From JAAFJT01 sp043772905 (lineage in GTDB: Bacteria; Bacteroidota; Bacteroidia; Chitinophagales; Saprospiraceae): DNA of 41,331 nucleotides. This document shows positions 1 through 8,024 of this stretch, in pieces (position 1 is the stretch's first letter; each line of letters begins with the position of its first letter). The position numbers were made by a program, and so were the translations under genes. A model generated the notes under the pieces. It made no database searches, was not told the DNA's origin, and saw only the letters and a program-made list of their open reading frames with translations. The stretch lies in NCBI GenBank assembly GCA_043772905.1, contig JAYVFS010000117.1, positions 1-41,331 of the forward strand, written 5' to 3'.

Positions 1-1449
1 TTTCATACCCGCCGCTTCAAACATTTCTTTGGCATCATTTGCCATGTCAATACGCATTTTTTTCTCATTTTCTTTGAATTCAACATCAAAAATGAGTGTC
101 GGTTGTCCCCAAATATCTTTTTTATCTGGACTCAAACGGATATGATTTTCGTGGTAAGGCAGACATTCGCCAAAACCTGTCATATTCATACTCCATGCAC
201 CTGGTTCTGTCGCTTTGGCTTTCATTTCTGCACCAAAACCCTCTTCCTCAGCCACACGATGCCAACCGTTGCGGCTCGCACCACCTTGATAGCCGAAGCC
301 ACGCAAGTAATCGCGTTTATCGTTGCCAACATTACGATAACGAGGAATATAAGTGCCATTTGGACGGCGACCATAGACATATTTGTCTAAATAACCTTCA
401 ACCTGTCCACTTGCGCCTGTTCTGAAATGGTGATCCATAACGTTGTGACCCAATTCACCACTACTATTACCCAAACCATTCGGGAACTGAGGAGAAATGG
501 AATTCATCAAAATCCAACCCGAACTGATGGCAGAAGCACATACAAAAACAATTTTTGCATTGTACTCAATTTGCTCATTTGTTTCAGAATCTATAACTAA
601 AACTCCTTTTGCCGTTCCTTTTTTGGCATCATAAAGGATAGAATTAACAATGGAATGAGGGCGAACTGTCAATTTTTTAGTCGCCATAGCAGCGGGTAAA
701 GTTGAACTTTGAGTGCTGAAATAAGCACTAAACGGGCAACCACGGCTACACATATTGCGATAATTGCAAGCACCACGTCCATTGTGGTTTTGGGTCAAAT
801 TGGCAACACGGCCCATTGTCATACGCCGATTTGGGAAAGCGGCTTCAATACGTTTGCGGACATCTGCTTCAACAACGTTCATAGGCATCATAGGCAGTAA
901 TTGCCCAGGGGGATATGTCGGATAATTTTCCAAATTTTCACCAGAAATACCTACAAATTTTTCTGCATAATCATACCAAGGTGCAATATCGGCATAACGA
1001 ATAGGCCAGTCCACGCCATGACCATCTTTCATATTGGCTTCAAAATCAATATCTGTCAAACGATAAGATTGACGACCCCACATGATGGATTTGCCACCAA
1101 CAATGTCTGGGCGGAACCAGTCAAAGCGTTTGACTTCTTCATAAAGGGCTTTTTTATCTTCAAACCAATATTTTGCGTTTTGCTCCCCCATCGGATAATC
1201 CCGTTTCTGATACGGATTGTCAAGTGCTTGTTGTACCGTGATTCTGCCGCGATGCTCGTATTCCCAAGGGTCTTTGTTGGCTTCAGCATAACCTGTGATG
1301 TGTTCAAGCGGTTTACCGCGCTCGAGCATCAAGACTTTTAAGCCTTTTTCTGTCAATTCTTTGGCAGCCCAACCACCGCTGACACCTGAACCGATGACAA
1401 TGGCATCGTAAGTTCTCTTTTTAATTGCGTCTGTATTTAAATTCGCCAT
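1..1449 (-). CDS. GMC-family FAD sugar oxidoreductase, catalytic subunit (partial, C-terminus off the left edge)
   Basis: Translating the minus strand from the ATG at 1449 gives 483 residues with no stop before the window edge. A dinucleotide-binding motif GSGVSGGW lies at about residues 20-27, followed by VLMLERG, the classic GMC FAD-binding start. Further on are VGGKSIMWGRQSYR and GACNYRNMCSRGCPF, typical of the gluconate dehydrogenase/pyranose oxidase-like branch of GMC enzymes. The missing end should carry the C-terminal GMC domain with the catalytic His. Family knowledge: such flavoproteins oxidise sugar hydroxyls and pass electrons to a cytochrome c, and are exported by binding a Tat-tagged small partner. 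Both partners are encoded just upstream on the same strand (cytochrome at 1552-1866, small subunit at 1955-2551). Whether the substrate is a glucoside (3-dehydrogenase), gluconate or another sugar cannot be read from sequence. Confidence 0.9.
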   Translation of the reverse strand, partial: MANLNTDAIKKRTYDAIVIGSGVSGGWAAKELTEKGLKVLMLERGKPLEHITGYAEANKDPWEYEHRGRITVQQALDNPYQKRDYPMGEQNAKYWFEDKKALYEEVKRFDWFRPDIVGGKSIMWGRQSYRLTDIDFEANMKDGHGVDWPIRYADIAPWYDYAEKFVGISGENLENYPTYPPGQLLPMMPMNVVEADVRKRIEAAFPNRRMTMGRVANLTQNHNGRGACNYRNMCSRGCPFSAYFSTQSSTLPAAMATKKLTVRPHSIVNSILYDAKKGTAKGVLVIDSETNEQIEYNAKIVFVCASAISSGWILMNSISPQFPNGLGNSSGELGHNVMDHHFRTGASGQVEGYLDKYVYGRRPNGTYIPRYRNVGNDKRDYLRGFGYQGGASRNGWHRVAEEEGFGAEMKAKATEPGAWSMNMTGFGECLPYHENHIRLSPDKKDIWGQPTLIFDVEFKENEKKMRIDMANDAKEMFEAAGMK

Positions 1450-1551
1450 TATTATTGTTTAGATTTTTTAATGATTTCTAAACTTCAAAATTCCATGATT
1501 ATACTGAGTGGGGCACATCCATGGAATTTTGAAATGCTGAAATCGTGAATT

Positions 1552-1866
1552 TTATTTAGCCAGCGTAGAAACCCACGCATGAATTTTTGATAAATCACCT
1601 TTTGGTACTTGTGGAAGTGGTGCCATAGGTGCATAACCAGGCCAGTTTGTTGGAACCGGTTTAGCAACTAGAGCGGCAAACTGTTTAGCACTGTATTTCT
1701 TCTTTGCCACATCAACCCAAGCAGGACCCACCATTTTTTTATCTGCTTTATGGCACGTATAACACGTGTTTTTTTGCAACAAAGCATTGATATCTGCTGG
1801 TATTGTTTGTGATTTTGCTGTCGTGAAGAGGGCTGCCAAAGCCACTGTAAATAAGACTTTTTTCAT
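1552..1866 (-). CDS. small periplasmic c-type cytochrome (sugar dehydrogenase electron acceptor)
   Basis: The 104-residue protein starts with a clear Sec signal peptide (MKKVLFTVALAALFTTAKSQ). A single haem c site, CYTCH, follows at about residues 35-39, and a likely distal Met ligand lies in the GYAPMAPLP segment near residue 80. The size and layout match class I cytochromes of about 85 mature residues. It lies between the subunit-3-like gene and the GMC flavoprotein, all on the minus strand with gaps of about 90-100 bases, so it probably takes electrons from the flavoprotein in the periplasm. The family call is firm; the partner assignment is inferred from gene order. Confidence 0.9.
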   Translation of the reverse strand: MKKVLFTVALAALFTTAKSQTIPADINALLQKNTCYTCHKADKKMVGPAWVDVAKKKYSAKQFAALVAKPVPTNWPGYAPMAPLPQVPKGDLSKIHAWVSTLAK

Positions 1867-1954
1867 TTTTGTTAAATTTTTAATTTACGAATTGAATAGA
1901 ACGTGTGATTGAATATTAAAGACTTAGTAAAATGACTAAATCCGAATTTGTTGT

Positions 1955-2551
1955 TTAAGTTGCCCAAGCTTTGTCTCCTTTTTTATAAGGATAATCGGGA
2001 ATATACTTCATCGGAACGGCTTCATAACGCAAGGCTTGTGTACAACCAATTTCTGATGTGAAATAGCCTGTTACCGTCAAGTCTTTCATCGCCGCGAAGA
2101 ACGGACGCTCACTCGGGAGTGTACTGCGATCCCACAATTGAGCTTCTTCTCTGAATTTAGCAGCCTCCGTTTTCGCTTTTTTCTCATACATTTTGAGAAT
2201 TTCAGTACGCTCTTCGGTTGTTGCGTCCACGAAGGATTTACTGAATTTAGCTTTTGTATCTGCTTCAACAGCGTCCAATTCCTTCATAAAATAGTCGCTA
2301 TAAGGTTGACGGTAACAGTCAGCCAGCATTTTTTTGATGAAGTTAGGTACACCCGCGGCTTTTGCGCCCGGCGTGTCAGTCGTAGGAACGATTGTTTCTG
2401 CAATTTCAGCTATCAAAGCGTCTTGTAATGCCGTCAATCGAAAATTTGGATTTTCAATCATCGGATGCGTCCATGCTTTCAAAACATCGGGCATCAAAAG
2501 CGAACCGCCGAACATAACAGCGGCTTTTTTTATCGCGTCTCGTCTATTCAT
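1955..2551 (-). CDS. gluconate 2-dehydrogenase subunit 3 family protein (Tat hitch-hiker subunit)
   Basis: The 198-residue protein begins MNRRDAIKKAAVMFGGSLLMP, a twin-arginine signal. The rest is predicted mostly helical (LQDALIAEIAETIVPTTDTPGAKAAGVPNFI, then TAEIGCTQALRYEAVP-like text near the end), as in the small gamma subunit of membrane-bound gluconate and glucoside dehydrogenases. In that family the subunit has no cofactor; it stabilises the FAD subunit and carries it through the Tat pore. The neighbours fit: a GMC flavoprotein without its own signal and a cytochrome c downstream, and a Tat TIM-barrel protein 15 bases upstream. The four genes look like one transcription unit. Confidence 0.88.
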   Translation of the reverse strand: MNRRDAIKKAAVMFGGSLLMPDVLKAWTHPMIENPNFRLTALQDALIAEIAETIVPTTDTPGAKAAGVPNFIKKMLADCYRQPYSDYFMKELDAVEADTKAKFSKSFVDATTEERTEILKMYEKKAKTEAAKFREEAQLWDRSTLPSERPFFAAMKDLTVTGYFTSEIGCTQALRYEAVPMKYIPDYPYKKGDKAWAT

Positions 2552-2566
2552 TTTTTATTGTTTAGA

Positions 2567-3484
2567 TTATTTTTGTAATTTATCAAGCATTTTCCTTAGG
2601 TTTTTGTAAGAAACCTTAATATCGTCCATTGGTGATTTTTTATAATCTTCCAATTCAACGATGATTTGACGGATGCCACCTTTGCTCATATTTTTCAATA
2701 TCGCTTCAAAATCCACGACACCTTCGCCAACAATTGCTGTTTCACGTTTGCCTTCTTCTGTCAAATCCTTAAAATGTGCCAAAGCAAAACGTCTTGGATA
2801 TTTTTGGAAAAGGTCGAGCGCATTGCGTCCGCCATAAACGACCCAACAGAGGTCGAGTTCCCACGCGACTTTTTCCGCATCGAGGTTTTCCATCATCATG
2901 TCAAACATCGGCACGCCACCAAATTCTGTTTTGAACTCAAATTCATGGTTGTGGTAGCCAAATTGTAGGTTCGGGTTTTGCGTTTTGCAATAATCACCCG
3001 CCATATTCAACACCTCACAAAGGCGTTTCACACCGTCCGCATTTTTACGGTCAGACTCAACTGTAAAAGGACTAATCAAATAACGTTGACTCAAAGCTGA
3101 ACTGCCTTCAACGACTTTTTTGAAATCGTCCGTAAAATCTTTTTTAGCTGTATCGTAATGATTTGTTGTGACAACAAAGTGCGAACTTGGCATTTTGAGT
3201 TCATACTCTTTCAACATTTTTTTGAATTCAGAAGGCGTTTTGTCAAATATTTTGCCCTTTTTCGGGTCAAAACCGTAACCTTCCACGAATTCATAACCGA
3301 TTTTAGCAATGCCTTTCAACACGTCTTCAATGTAGCCATCTTTGATGTCGTCACGAAGACTGTACAATTGAATGCCAATAGGTTTATCTGTTTTCAAAAA
3401 ATCAGGCATATTGCCAAAAGCAGCTGTTGCAGCGGCAAGTGTAGCAGATGATTTTAGAAATTTACGACGCGTGAATTGTGTCAT
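2567..3484 (-). CDS. Tat-exported sugar phosphate isomerase/epimerase-like TIM-barrel protein
   Basis: The 305-residue protein carries a canonical Tat signal (TRRKFLKSS followed by an alanine-rich stretch). It then shows the xylose-isomerase-like TIM barrel (AP endonuclease family 2): IGIQLYSLRDDI at strand 1, EFVEGYGF, a histidine in PSSHFV, GYHNHEFEF, WELDLCWVV and LAHFKDL, ending with VELEDY. These Glu, His and Asp positions are the usual metal ligands. Export is unusual for an intracellular sugar isomerase but common for this group in Bacteroidota, where such proteins sit beside GMC dehydrogenases and DUF1080 proteins thought to act on 3-keto-glycosides. It is the first gene of the minus-strand unit (15 bases before the subunit 3 gene). 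The exact reaction is not known. Confidence 0.85.
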   Translation of the reverse strand: MTQFTRRKFLKSSATLAAATAAFGNMPDFLKTDKPIGIQLYSLRDDIKDGYIEDVLKGIAKIGYEFVEGYGFDPKKGKIFDKTPSEFKKMLKEYELKMPSSHFVVTTNHYDTAKKDFTDDFKKVVEGSSALSQRYLISPFTVESDRKNADGVKRLCEVLNMAGDYCKTQNPNLQFGYHNHEFEFKTEFGGVPMFDMMMENLDAEKVAWELDLCWVVYGGRNALDLFQKYPRRFALAHFKDLTEEGKRETAIVGEGVVDFEAILKNMSKGGIRQIIVELEDYKKSPMDDIKVSYKNLRKMLDKLQK

Positions 3485-3529
3485 GTTAAGTGATATTTTT
3501 ATTTTTTTTAAGACGAATGATGCAATAAC

Positions 3530-3659
3530 GTCAATTTAGACGTAAAAATACTGAGGGGGGGTGTTAAAAAAAACTTAAAACTCGTTTCCTCAAATGAATT
3601 GTTTGATTAACTGTTTTCAAAATTTAATTTCGGCATCAGTCAATTTAGGTGTAAAATTA
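3530..3659. repeat. pair of imperfect 21-bp direct repeats
   Basis: GTCAATTTAGACGTAAAAAT at 3530 and GTCAATTTAGGTGTAAAATT at 3639 each continue one further base; over 21 bases they match at 18, 109 bases apart. A shorter third GTCAATTTGA begins at 3770. All lie between divergent operons, so they could be half-sites for a regulator or remnants of a duplication. Confidence 0.45.
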
Positions 3660-3696
3660 TTTTTTAAAAATGAATTTTCATTAAAAAAAAGGGACT

Positions 3697-3736
3697 AATT
3701 GTAAAAAATACAATTTTTACACAAAATCCTTTGTGT
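3697..3736. promoter_or_regulatory. overlapping palindromes upstream of xylB (candidate operator)
   Basis: Three perfect dyads overlap here. AATTGTA, 5 bases, TACAATT spans 3697-3715. TGTAAAAA, 6 bases, TTTTTACA spans 3700-3721. ACACAAA, ATCC, TTTGTGT spans 3719-3736. The TGTAA/TTACA half-sites recur in the palindrome at 19313-19339 next to the Nudix regulator, though with different spacing, so a shared regulator is possible but unproven. AT-rich DNA gives such dyads by chance fairly often. Confidence 0.4.
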
Positions 3737-3759
3737 TTCGGAAATGTGTCGTAATATTG
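3731..3759 (+). promoter_or_regulatory. possible promoter for xylB (Bacteroidota type)
   Basis: TTG at 3731-3733, an 18-base spacer and TAATATTG at 3752-3759 fit the Bacteroidota -33/-7 pattern (TTG, about 19 bases, TAnnTTTG) with one mismatch. The -33 part overlaps the ACACAAA/TTTGTGT dyad, which would let a bound regulator block it. The leader to the xylB ATG would be about 210 bases, which is long, so this is only a candidate. Confidence 0.3.
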
Positions 3760-3977
3760 CACTTTAAATGTCAATTTGACAATTATAATTAAATTCTGTG
3801 TTTAGATTTTTTCAATATTGAAAATTTTATACGCCGCAGAATACAGTTAAAAAAATTTGTAAAATGAAAAGAACAACGATTATTTTTCTTTTCTAATCTA
3901 ACGTAATTTGAGGCGATGTCTCTGATTGATAATCAAATAATAAAGACACTTACAGCTACGTGATTAATAATTTTGAT

Positions 3978-5462
3978 ATGAAATATTTACTCGGTTACGA
4001 CATCGGCAGTTCATCTGTAAAAGTCAGTTTATTGGAAGCAGAAACGGGCAAAACCGTTGCTTCTGCTACATCGCCATCGTCTGAAATGGCTATGTCTGCA
4101 CCCAAATCAGGTTGGGCAGAGCAATCGCCCGATATGTGGTGGCAAGAGGTCAAAAACGCGACTTCCAAACTGAAAGCGGCATTTTCTTTTGATAAAAAAG
4201 AAGTCGGTGCAATCGGTATTTCGTACCAAATGCACGGTTTGGTATTGGTAGACAAAAACCAAAATGCGTTGCGTTCCTCTATTATATGGTGTGATAGTCG
4301 TGCCGTCGAAATAGGAGAGAAGGCATTCCGAGATTTAGGCGAAGCCTTTTGCTTAGAAAACTACCTCAATTCACCCGCCAATTTCACCGCTTCAAAACTG
4401 CGTTGGGTCATCGAAAACGAGCCTGAAATTTGGGAAAAAACAGATAAAATGATGCTGCCAGGCGACTTTATCGCTATGCGTATGTCGGGCGATATTCGCA
4501 CAACGGCAAGCGGTTTGTCAGAAGGTATTTTTTGGAATTTTAAAAAACGCGGCATTGCTCATTCGTTGCTCAAAAATTACGGTATTACTGAGGGGGTTAT
4601 GCCTGACCAAGTCGAAACGTTTGGCAATCAAGGTTTTATGTCAGAAAAAGGAGCGGCTGAATTGGGTTTACAAGCCGGTACACCAATCACTTATAGAGCT
4701 GGCGACCAACCGAATAATGCGTTCAGTCTCAATGTTTTAAACCCAGGCGAAATTGCTGCAACAGCAGGCACATCAGGCGTTGTGTATGGCATTTCAGACA
4801 AAAATGATTATGATGAAAAAAGTCGTGTCAACACGTTTGCACACGTCAACGATACAGAAGCGGCACGTCGAAACGGTGTTTTGCTTTGCATTAACGGCAC
4901 AGGCATTTTAAATTCATGGTTGCGCCGTATGACAGGCGGTTTGGATTATGCCGCTATGAACGCAGAAGCGGCGAAAATTGCCCCAAATACGGAGGGGGTA
5001 CTTTTCCTACCTTTTGGCAATGGTTCAGAACGTGTTTTGGAAAACCGTCAATTGGGCGCACAACTTTTGGGCATCAATTTCAATCGGCATGGCGCAGGTC
5101 ATTTGTTCCGTGCAGCGCAAGAAGGCATTGTTTTCTCCTTGAATTATGGTTTTGATATTATGAAAAAAGTAGGCGTTCAAGCCAAAACCGTTCGTGCAGG
5201 ACAAGCCAATATGTTTTTAAGCCCCATTTTCCGTGAAGCGTTTGCGAATACAACAGGCGCAACGGTTGAGTTGTACAATACGGATGGTGCGACAGGTGCG
5301 GCACGTGGTGCAGGCGTCGGCGTTGGCTTTTACAAAAATTTTGAAGAAGCATTTGTAGGTTTAGAAAAAGTAGAGACGATTGAACCAACAGCGGCTTTGC
5401 AAGCGGTTTATACTGAGGGGTATCAAAATTGGCTTTTGGCACTTGAAAAAGCAATGCGGTAA
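3978..5462 (+). CDS. xylB: xylulokinase
   Basis: FGGY-family carbohydrate kinase of 494 residues, the usual length. It would phosphorylate D-xylulose to xylulose-5-phosphate with ATP in the cytoplasm. The N-terminal phosphate loop is YDIGSSSVKVSL (residues 7-18), SYQMHGLVLVD is the sugar-side segment, AGDQPNNAF near residue 240 carries the likely catalytic Asp, and ATAGTSGVVYG and the NTDGATGAARGAG segment near 433 are the ATP-binding signatures of the C-terminal domain. The ATG at 3978 (MKYLLGYDIG) is preferred over the in-frame GTG at 3960 because it starts directly at the conserved fold. It is first in a unit with the BRO-like gene and xylA, which supports xylulose over other sugars. Two exact TACTGAGGGG copies and one variant lie inside it. 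Confidence 0.92.
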   Translation: MKYLLGYDIGSSSVKVSLLEAETGKTVASATSPSSEMAMSAPKSGWAEQSPDMWWQEVKNATSKLKAAFSFDKKEVGAIGISYQMHGLVLVDKNQNALRSSIIWCDSRAVEIGEKAFRDLGEAFCLENYLNSPANFTASKLRWVIENEPEIWEKTDKMMLPGDFIAMRMSGDIRTTASGLSEGIFWNFKKRGIAHSLLKNYGITEGVMPDQVETFGNQGFMSEKGAAELGLQAGTPITYRAGDQPNNAFSLNVLNPGEIAATAGTSGVVYGISDKNDYDEKSRVNTFAHVNDTEAARRNGVLLCINGTGILNSWLRRMTGGLDYAAMNAEAAKIAPNTEGVLFLPFGNGSERVLENRQLGAQLLGINFNRHGAGHLFRAAQEGIVFSLNYGFDIMKKVGVQAKTVRAGQANMFLSPIFREAFANTTGATVELYNTDGATGAARGAGVGVGFYKNFEEAFVGLEKVETIEPTAALQAVYTEGYQNWLLALEKAMR

Positions 5463-5552
5463 AACAATATGTTTTTGAAATATTTGAATACCGCAATAAA
5501 AATGTTTTATTTTGGGCTTTATTTTTTAAATTAGTTCAGTAAAACAAACAAT

Positions 5553-6410
5553 ATGATGGAAAATCAATCCATTCTGCCTTTTGAGGGCAAAGAGATTCGG
5601 AAAGTATGGCATGATGAACAATGGTTCTTTGTGGTCAATGATGTCATTCAATTATTGACGGATACAGCTGATGTAAAAAGCTATTGGAAGAACCTGACAC
5701 GCAAAGATGAGGAGTTGCGCAAAGGTAGGGGTAAAATTTACACCCCCCTTTCAGTTGATACGGAAGGCGGCAAACAGAAGATGAATTGTGCGAATACTGA
5801 GGGGGTACTGCGTATTCTTATGTCAATATCTTCGCCTAAGGTAGAACCTTTGAAATTGTGGTTAGCACAAATTGGCAAGGAACATATTGACGAAATTGAA
5901 AACCCTGAATTGGGCTTTGAACGCCTACGGCAAATATATAAAGCCAAAGGTTATCCCGATGATTGGATTGCTTTAAGGGGTAAAAGCATTGAAATTCGTA
6001 AGGAATTGACCGATGAATGGAAAAATAGAGGGGTAACGGAAAATAAAGAATATTCGATTTTAACGGCTGAAATTGCCAAAGCGACTTTCGGTTTAACGCC
6101 TTCGGAACATGGCAAAATAAAGGGTTTGGAACGCCAAAACCTGCGTGACCACATGACCAATTTGGAACTCATTTTTTCTGCATTGGGCGAGGAATCAACG
6201 CGTATGATAGCCATCAAAGACGACGCACAAGGCTTTACAGAAAACCGTGAATCAGCGATTGACGGCGGCAACTTGGCAGGGAAATACCGCAAAGAATTGG
6301 AAGAAAGAACAGGGCAAAAAGTGGTGTCTAATCAGAATTTTTTGAACTTAAAAGAGAAAGAAGAGGCGAAAGAATTGCCTGAAAATACTGAGGGGGAGCA
6401 ACACGATTGA
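5553..6410 (+). CDS. BRO-N/DinD-like protein
   Basis: The 285-residue protein has an N-terminal BRO-type DNA-binding domain (EIRKVWHDEQWFFVVNDVIQLL at about residues 12-33, then WKNLTRKDEE and EGVLRILMSISSPKVEPLKLWLAQIG to about residue 110). The C-terminal half resembles the damage-inducible DinD group (LTAEIAKATFGLTPSEHGKIKGL, LRDHMTNLELIFSALGEEST). Such proteins are found in phages, as antirepressors, and as stand-alone bacterial genes; E. coli DinD inhibits RecA filaments. A role in sugar metabolism is not known. It sits 90 bases after xylB and 82 before xylA on the same strand, so it is an odd guest in a xylose unit. It holds two TACTGAGGGG copies, the second coding NTEG seven codons before the stop. 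The family call is fairly firm; function is open. Confidence 0.8.
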   Translation: MMENQSILPFEGKEIRKVWHDEQWFFVVNDVIQLLTDTADVKSYWKNLTRKDEELRKGRGKIYTPLSVDTEGGKQKMNCANTEGVLRILMSISSPKVEPLKLWLAQIGKEHIDEIENPELGFERLRQIYKAKGYPDDWIALRGKSIEIRKELTDEWKNRGVTENKEYSILTAEIAKATFGLTPSEHGKIKGLERQNLRDHMTNLELIFSALGEESTRMIAIKDDAQGFTENRESAIDGGNLAGKYRKELEERTGQKVVSNQNFLNLKEKEEAKELPENTEGEQHD

Positions 6411-6437
6411 CGGGGTGATTTAAAATCACCCCGTCAA
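6407..6437. terminator. perfect inverted repeat overlapping the stop of the BRO-like gene
   Basis: Two 15-base arms (TTGACGGGGTGATTT at 6407 and its exact complement to 6437) flank one base. The left arm includes the TGA stop codon at 6408-6410. No T tract follows, so it may slow or stop transcription, protect the upstream mRNA end, or be a repeat element rather than a terminator. Confidence 0.6.
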
Positions 6438-6492
6438 CATCGCTCAATAACAAATTGATTATCAATACTTTAACAATAAAAATAAAACAATA

Positions 6493-7809
6493 ATGGCAGC
6501 AACAGAATATTTCAAAGGTATTCCACACATTAAATTTGAAGGACGGGAAACGGATAACCCGTTGGCATTCAGATGGTATGATGAAAACCGCATTGTGGCG
6601 GGCAAAACAATGAAAGAGCATTTGCGCTTTGCGGTGTGTTATTGGCACACGTTCTGCGGCACAGGGGGTGACCCGTTTGGGGCTGGAACTAAGGATTTTC
6701 CTTGGAATCAACCAAAAGATGCGGACAGTCGTATGATAGCAAAAATGGATGCGGCTTTCGAGTTTTTCACCAAAATCAATGCGCCTTATTGGTGTTTTCA
6801 CGATATTGATATGATTGAAGATTCGGAAAGTATCGCTGAATACGAAAGCCGTATGGCGATGTTGACCGATATTGCGAAGCAAAAACAAGCAGAAACAGGC
6901 GTAAAACTTTTGTGGGGAACAGCTAATTTGTTCAGTCACCCACGTTATATGAATGGTGCGGCGACAAATCCTGATTTTGCAGTGGTCGCTCGTGCAGGTG
7001 TTCAAGTTAAAAGTGCGATCGACGCGACGATTGCATTGGGTGGCGAAGGCTATACTTTTTGGGGCGGTCGTGAAGGTTATATGTCGCTGTTGAATACAGA
7101 CATGAAGCGTGAACTCGACCACATGGCGCAGTTCCTAACAGTTTCAAGGGATTATGCGCGTGCGCAAGGCTTTACAGGCAAGTTTTATATTGAGCCGAAG
7201 CCATGCGAGCCGTCGAAACATCAATATGATTATGATGCGGCAACGGTTATCGGCTTTTTAAATACCTATGGTTTAGCGGACGATTTTCAACTCAATTTGG
7301 AGGTCAATCATGCAACTTTGGCAGGGCATACGTTCCAACACGAATTGCAAGTTGCGGTTGATAACAATATGTTGGGGTCAATGGATGCTAACCGTGGTGA
7401 CTATCAAAATGGTTGGGACACTGACCAATTCCCAATCAATATTGGCGAATTGACAGAATCTATGTTGGTCATTTTAGAAGGCGGTGGCTTCAAAACAGGT
7501 GGTATCAATTTTGATGCAAAAACACGTCGCAACTCAACGGATTTGGAGGATATTTTCATCGCACACATCGGTGGTATGGACGCTTTTGCCCGTGCATTGG
7601 TTGTTGCAGATGCTGTTTTAACGAAATCTCCTTACAAAAAAATTCGTACAGACCGATATGCGTCTTATGATGCAGGTTCAGGAGAGGCTTTTGAAAAAGG
7701 CACTTTAAAGCTCGAAGATTTGCGTCAATTAGCCATCATCGGCGGTGAACCGACGCAACGCAGTGGTAAACAAGAGTGGTTGGAGAATATCATCAATGAC
7801 TACATCTAA
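6493..7809 (+). CDS. xylA: xylose isomerase
   Basis: Class II D-xylose isomerase of 438 residues, the normal length, converting xylose to xylulose in the cytoplasm with two divalent metals. Diagnostic segments appear in order: the catalytic His in CFHDIDMIE (about residue 101), WGTANLFSHPRYMNGAATNPD, YTFWGGREGY, FYIEPKPCEPSKHQYD (metal Glu near 232), LEVNHATLAGHTFQHE (Glu and His ligands near 269), SMDANRGD and GGINFDAKTRRNS (Asp ligands). It is the last gene of the xylB unit, followed 26 bases later by a strong terminator. The start ATG follows an AT-rich leader without a clear Shine-Dalgarno sequence, as usual in Bacteroidota. Confidence 0.97.
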   Translation: MAATEYFKGIPHIKFEGRETDNPLAFRWYDENRIVAGKTMKEHLRFAVCYWHTFCGTGGDPFGAGTKDFPWNQPKDADSRMIAKMDAAFEFFTKINAPYWCFHDIDMIEDSESIAEYESRMAMLTDIAKQKQAETGVKLLWGTANLFSHPRYMNGAATNPDFAVVARAGVQVKSAIDATIALGGEGYTFWGGREGYMSLLNTDMKRELDHMAQFLTVSRDYARAQGFTGKFYIEPKPCEPSKHQYDYDAATVIGFLNTYGLADDFQLNLEVNHATLAGHTFQHELQVAVDNNMLGSMDANRGDYQNGWDTDQFPINIGELTESMLVILEGGGFKTGGINFDAKTRRNSTDLEDIFIAHIGGMDAFARALVVADAVLTKSPYKKIRTDRYASYDAGSGEAFEKGTLKLEDLRQLAIIGGEPTQRSGKQEWLENIINDYI

Positions 7810-7835
7810 ATAAAAAGCATCATTTGATTATAACA

Positions 7836-7880
7836 ACAGGAAATGGGCGATATGAAATATATTGCTCATTTTCTGTTTTT
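7836..7880 (+). terminator. intrinsic terminator after xylA
   Basis: An 18-base stem (7836-7853 with 7859-7876) closes a five-base loop. All three non-Watson-Crick positions are G-T, so the RNA stem is fully paired. A run of T ends it (7876-7880). This closes the xylB-xylA unit and makes the genes from 8025 onward a separate unit. Confidence 0.75.
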
Positions 7881-7935
7881 GGACAACTTGAAAATATGGT
7901 ATTCATAGCGTTTTACAAAATTTTCAAGAAGTTAT

Positions 7936-7949
7936 CGGAAACGTTTTCG
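7936..7949. promoter_or_regulatory. LacI-type operator-like palindrome
   Basis: CGGAAACGTTTTCG is a near-perfect dyad around a central CG (one mismatched pair), the form bound by LacI/CcpA-family regulators. It lies about 75 bases before the NTF2-like gene and 33 bases before a TACTTTTG word (7982-7989) matching the Bacteroidota -7 element, although no TTG is at the right distance. No LacI-type gene is in the window. Weak evidence. Confidence 0.3.
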
Positions 7950-8024
7950 TTGAATTATCCAGAAACTTCTATTGCTTAAAGTACTTTTGTTGCTCAAACC
8001 GTCATCAAATAAAATTCAACAAGA

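Larger units (their letters stand above)
3485..3977. other. divergent intergenic region between the dehydrogenase unit and xylB
   Basis: This AT-rich gap of about 490 bases separates two divergent units and should hold both promoters. It contains one exact TACTGAGGGG copy at 3549, imperfect direct repeats built on GTCAATTT (3530, 3639, 3770) and several small palindromes at 3697-3736, each described separately. No open reading frame or RNA gene is evident. Confidence 0.7.

Noticed and set aside
1502..1513. TACTGAGTGGGG as a further copy of the dispersed word
   Set aside because: It has an inserted base; only exact copies and single substitutions were counted.
4916..5155. Open frames opposite or out of phase within xylB, kduI, uxaC, kdgK and the RHS gene
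   Set aside because: They overlap genes with clear family motifs and show no motifs of their own; they are frame shadows.
3926..6465. TTGATAATCAA (3926) and TTGATTATCAA (6455) upstream of xylB and xylA as a shared operator
   Set aside because: The same palindrome also occurs inside the WD40 gene (24456), and such AT-rich dyads are expected by chance, so it was not called as an operator.
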